Assembly (NCBI GenBank): GCA_027563935.2
Contig: CM050448.1
Span: 124,387,493-124,451,492 of the forward strand
DNA: 64,000 nucleotides
Reading direction: 5' to 3'
DNA from: Costus lasius
Taxonomy: Eukaryota; Streptophyta; Magnoliopsida; Zingiberales; Costaceae
The notes under the pieces: generated by a model
Databases searched by the model: none
What the model was told of the DNA's origin: nothing
The model's input: only the letters and a program-made list of their open reading frames with translations
Position numbers and translations under genes: made by a program
Shown: positions 60,161 to 64,000 of the stretch, one piece after another
Layout of the letters: each line of letters opens with the position of its first letter
Numbering within the stretch: the first letter of the stretch is position 1

Positions 60161-62667
60161 CTATGACTTCTTGATGACGTAACCAATAAGAGCACCAAGA
60201 AGACCCACCAACACCACGAATGTGACACTAAAGCCACCACGGTGCATGCTGTGCGCTTTCTTTAGCAGATCCTTTAAACGAGAAGAAGATGGGTTACCAA
60301 AAAGGATGAGGATGAGTAAAATCATGATAAAATTATGAACCTAATTACATTAATCAAAATGGAAGTACTAGTAAAAGAACATATTCTAGAAAATGTTTAA
60401 CCAATATTTAGCACTTCATCCAAATTAGTACATCAATACTAGTGAACATCTCCAAAACTGTTAGCGTGCTTCTAATCAATGACCACATCTTCTTCAAAAT
60501 AATTGATAATGCAGATCTCCGAGGATACAACCTAGAAATGTAATTGATAAATTCTCATTTGCTCACAAACTAAGTTTGTGATAAGACTTCTCAACCACCA
60601 CCAATTAGAGGCATAAGAAGGATCCTAGGCTTGCGAAGATCTCTAACACAACACTTTTGCATCTATATCTACTCGTTAGTAACTCCGTTCTTGCTTGAAG
60701 CCTTGAACTCATTACAACAAATATTCTTGGAACATATAGTTAATATAAACGTAGTCTTTTGGTGTATAGTATATTTTATGGAATCTAAGATATACCTTTT
60801 CTTTGTGCTGCATATGTTAACAGCAGTCAAAAATAGGAAGCCGAACTAATAACCAGCAGAAACTAAACTCGGTAAATTGAGCTCTTTTTAACCTTCATCT
60901 ATTTTAGTATTATTAGTCAAACAAGTAGGCACTCCAGATCTTGAATGTTTTGATCAAGGTTTTAAATATCAACCCGTATCAGTGCACCAATCTGTACAAC
61001 ATATGATACTGACATACCAAAGACATCTCTTAGTAATTGTATCCTTTAAAGAATAAACAATTGTGCAAGATTATAGACTCAGTAACATCTATATTGGTGA
61101 AAATCAAGAAAATTGTAACAAAAGCAAAGCTTCTTGCCTGTGTAATAATCATGAGCATGAAGTTATAGAAGAGAACATGTATCTTGGTGAAGATCAAGAA
61201 AACGTAACAAAAGCGAACCTTGTTGCCGGTGCAATAATCATGAGTGTCAAGTTATAGAAGAGAACATGTATTTGCTCTCAGCCATATCATCGTAGGAATT
61301 GGTGTGTCATAGACATCTCAAGTTCATCTCATTGAAAAACACCAACGTCATATGAAACACCAGCAGATTAGCTCATAAACCTTTTGTATTTTCAGGTTAT
61401 AAGCCTAAGTATCTTGGGTAAGGAATGATAAAATATGGGGAAGAAACAAGGTGTCATCTCAGCCCAACAAACTGCAAACCCATGAACTTAATAAGCCTAG
61501 AACTGCAATGTTAAAAAAGCTAAAATAAAACCCTAATTAAGAGTGGCAGATCCAATGACACATGACATTTCAGCCATCTGGTCAAAGGTAGGGAGAAAAT
61601 TTGATGCATTAGACATCTAAATATGAATCACATTGACTCACACTAATAACATGTGAAGCATTAGCTCTTAGACCCCTGGATTTCATGTTATGAACCTCAA
61701 AAATATTGGGTAGCCGTACCATAAAATGGGAGAAAGAAACAAGCAGTCACAACTCAGCTCAATAACAACGCTCACAGAATAACTCAATCAGCCAAGAACG
61801 TATAATCTGAGTTCTAAGACAAATTCATCTACCACTATCTTATTACAACTATCATCCTACTTTGACGTAGGTACAGGCCGTTAAAATTTGGTTTCTTAAT
61901 TTATACTTAGATACACTCCCTAACCAAAGACATTGTTAGGCATTGAGGCCTTGCTTACCTAGCTCGGTCGCTAGGTGACAATATTATGTAATCTTATAAG
62001 AACTTTGGCCAATCCTACTCTTCTCTCTTGCTTCTAGCCATCTTCACTTTCCATATAACAAGCTACTGACGTCAGATACTCTCAATTTAGGTGGAGGTGT
62101 TAGAGATGAGTTTTCTCTTATTGCATTGTCAGGTCTCAGGTATTTTATTTAGTGTATTAACTATCCTACAAATAAAACGGAATACATTTTCCTTGATATT
62201 CTCTTTTACATAATGTAGAATGCATGCAAAAAAATATAAGTTATGGTGTGTGTGGGGGTATGTGTGGGGGGTTATCTTTAGAAGATTTATCAAATTCTCT
62301 AAGTTTTTTGCCAGGGCATCTATAACGGTGATTGATAGAAATACTCTCAACATATAACCTTACTTGTATAGTAAATAATTAATATTTATTTATTTATTTA
62401 AAATATGCATTTTCCTTATAGTGCACAGAATAGAAAACAGCTTCGGAATATAATAAATAATATATCTACAGGTACAGGGTACAATCACTGTACAGTATCC
62501 TATTCTTCATTGCAACTTATACATTTATAAGCTCTATCAAAGATCAATTTAAGATTGTACAAACATGTTGTATGCAATAAAATGCATACCAGTTCCTGAC
62601 GGAGCTTCTGATTATGCTGAATGGCAGAGTTTTTCTCTTCAGTCAACTTTGAAATCATAGACAATGC
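60161..62667 (-). CDS. VAP27-like: VAP27 (VAMP-associated protein), C-terminal part only
   Basis: VAP27 proteins are tail-anchored ER proteins that tether the ER to plasma membrane and other organelles through an MSP domain that binds FFAT motifs. Two terminal exons are seen: 62667-62590 (26 codons: ALSMISKLTEEKNSAIQHNQ, then KLRQEL, the coiled coil) and 60271-60161 (DLLKKAHSMHRGGFSVTFVV, then LVGLLGALIGYVIKKS and stop, the tail anchor). Both joins are phase 0. The anchor carries a glycine-spaced LVGLLGALIG helix. The MSP-domain exons are not found between 62668 and 64000, so they lie beyond the window edge. The intron between the two exons is 2.3 kb and contains a 90-bp tandem duplication. 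Confidence 0.9.
61083..61262. repeat. Tandem duplication, 2 x about 90 bp, in a VAP27 intron
   Basis: ATTGGTGAAAATCAAGAAAA at 61093 recurs as CTTGGTGAAGATCAAGAAAA at 61183. Both are followed by AACAAAAGC and GTTATAGAAGAGAACATGTA. The open frame across the units is incidental. Confidence 0.85.
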
Positions 62668-63003
62668 CTGCAAATCTTAAACTAAAATTTAGCAAACGAA
62701 AAATGTCAAAGTTCATATAATCCAATTAAAATTCATGTTTGAGGTTCATATTTACCATGCCAACTAGGAATGGCAATAAAAGTATAGCTGAAACTTCCTA
62801 TTTACAAATCAAGGTGCTTACGATTAGTGGAGCACGTCATATACACAAGTAGGTAAAAGTTTCTCTTTCACTAAAATGCAAAAGTCTTTATTATCCATAT
62901 ATATCGAGATTCAGGTCAATTTTAGATAATTATTTGTCACCGATCATACCAACTTGTACTGGCAAATCTCCAGCGAGAACCCAATTGAGTAAGCCCAAAT
63001 TTG

Positions 63004-63005
<2 letters not shown>

Positions 63006-63036
<31 letters not shown>
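63006..63036. repeat. (TA)n microsatellite
   Basis: A TA dinucleotide run of about 30 bp. Confidence 0.95.
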
Positions 63037-63037
<1 letters not shown>

Positions 63038-63264
63038 AATTTAATACTAATCCATGTAAATCTTCTATAACTTGGACCAAGGATTGAGGTATCCATCTAT
63101 ACCAGGTTGTTATAGTCCAAAATTTTAGAATTTAAAATACTTTTTTACAATGTGTCAATTTTATATGGAGGACCTAGCTAAGACATGAAGGGACTTATTT
63201 GTAAACTTCTGAAAATTTTAAGCTTCAGTGCAAATATGTCAATATGGTACAGAAATGAAAGAAG

Positions 63265-63560
63265 ATGAAAATACCCAAACCCCAACCCACGAGTCTGCTT
63301 TCCCCCAAACTTAACCTAAAACCTAATCAAATCAGGTTTTCCCTAACAAAGTCATATCAAGTATGGGTATTTTTGTCATCTGTACTCTTATATACCAAAG
63401 ATGTTTAATGGATAAAAATACCTGACCCCGACTCACATGAGTCAGGTTTTCCTTGAACCTAGCTTGAAATATGATCAAATCAGGTTTTGCCCAACAAAGT
63501 CGAGTCAAATATGGGTATTTTTGTCATCTCTACTCTTATATATCAAAGCAGTTTAATGTT
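63265..63560. repeat. Tandem duplication, 2 x 148 bp
   Basis: ATCAAATCAGGTTTTCCC at 63326 recurs as ATCAAATCAGGTTTTGCCC at 63474. Both are followed by ATGGGTATTTTTGTCATCT. The first part of each unit is more diverged. Confidence 0.85.
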
Positions 63561-63573
63561 ATAGGGTTTCAAA

Positions 63574-63768
63574 GAGGATACAATATATTATTTTAATCAC
63601 CAAAGAAAGTGCTTAGTGTGACTTGGTGGGGTTCTATAAAGATATTATGCATTCTTTAAAACATCAAAGAGAGTGTTTAATGCAGCATAGTGGGCTTTCT
63701 AGGAGGATATTGAGTATTATTTTAAACAACCAAAGATGGTGTTTAGTGTGACCAAGTGGGGTTCTAGG
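63574..63768. repeat. Minisatellite, 3 x 65 bp
   Basis: Units begin AGGATACAATATATTATTTT (63574), AAGATATTATGCATTCTTTA (63639) and AGGATATTGAGTATTATTTT (63704). Each has a CAAAGA..GTG..TAGTG core and ends GGGGTTCTA or GGGCTTTCTA. The period is exactly 65 bp. It lies within the VAP27 upstream intron or beyond. Confidence 0.85.
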
Positions 63769-64000
63769 AAAACTTTGGTAGTCTATCTAGGAGAAACTAT
63801 GGAAGGTGACTCATAGAGTTAAACTAGTGTCATAAGAATGTCTAAGAATGTCCAGGTGAGCATGAACTAGTGATATGAAGCCGGTTTTGTGAGGTTAAAG
63901 AAGGATACCAGTAGTCTAGCGTTATGCTAGAATATCATAGATATCTCCTAGATGACATAATCTGGTGTAATGAGGGTGTCAAAAGAACACAATGTTGAAT

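Overview
This is plant nuclear DNA. Genes are split by GT-AG introns, reading frames are carried correctly across splice sites, and the intergenic space is AT-rich and full of nested transposons. GC-rich coding exons (PHO1, PGR5, acid phosphatase, HyPRP) and a coiled-coil-type NLR suggest a monocot. The species cannot be told from the sequence. All exon models were built by hand by matching frames across splice sites, so splice positions are inference supported by family conservation.

Layout. 1-28 kb is a degraded, repeat-dominated region. It holds three copies of one repeat family (about 1-800, 13164-13862, 22742-23535), several MITEs with target-site duplications, an LTR retrotransposon without coding capacity (16004-21508) carrying a nested MITE, and a long foldback element. 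Its genes are broken or partial: the first exon of a kinesin-10-like gene, a frameshifted F-box/PP2 gene, a frameshifted NLR resistance gene, and three consecutive exons of a GSK3/shaggy kinase.

29-64 kb is gene-bearing. In order: PHO1-like phosphate exporter (+, 14 exons), Mpv17/PMP22 peroxisomal-type membrane protein (-, 7 exons), RhoGDI (+, 5 exons), PGR5 (+, 2 exons), HAD acid phosphatase/vegetative-storage-protein-like (-, 3 exons), a plant protein of unknown function (-, 4 coding exons), the first two exons only of a TENA/TH2-like gene (+), a hybrid proline-rich 8-cysteine protein (+, intronless), and the 3' end of a VAP27 ER membrane protein (-, running off the window).

The intact genes do not form a pathway. 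PHO1 and the acid phosphatase both touch phosphate metabolism, but nothing in the sequence shows co-regulation. Mpv17 and RhoGDI are divergent with 555 bp between start codons, so they may share a promoter region. I found no clear new biological system. The most unusual signal is the repeat family that abuts host gene fragments in two of its three copies, together with filled/empty insertion sites that can be read directly because the flanking sequence is duplicated inside the window.
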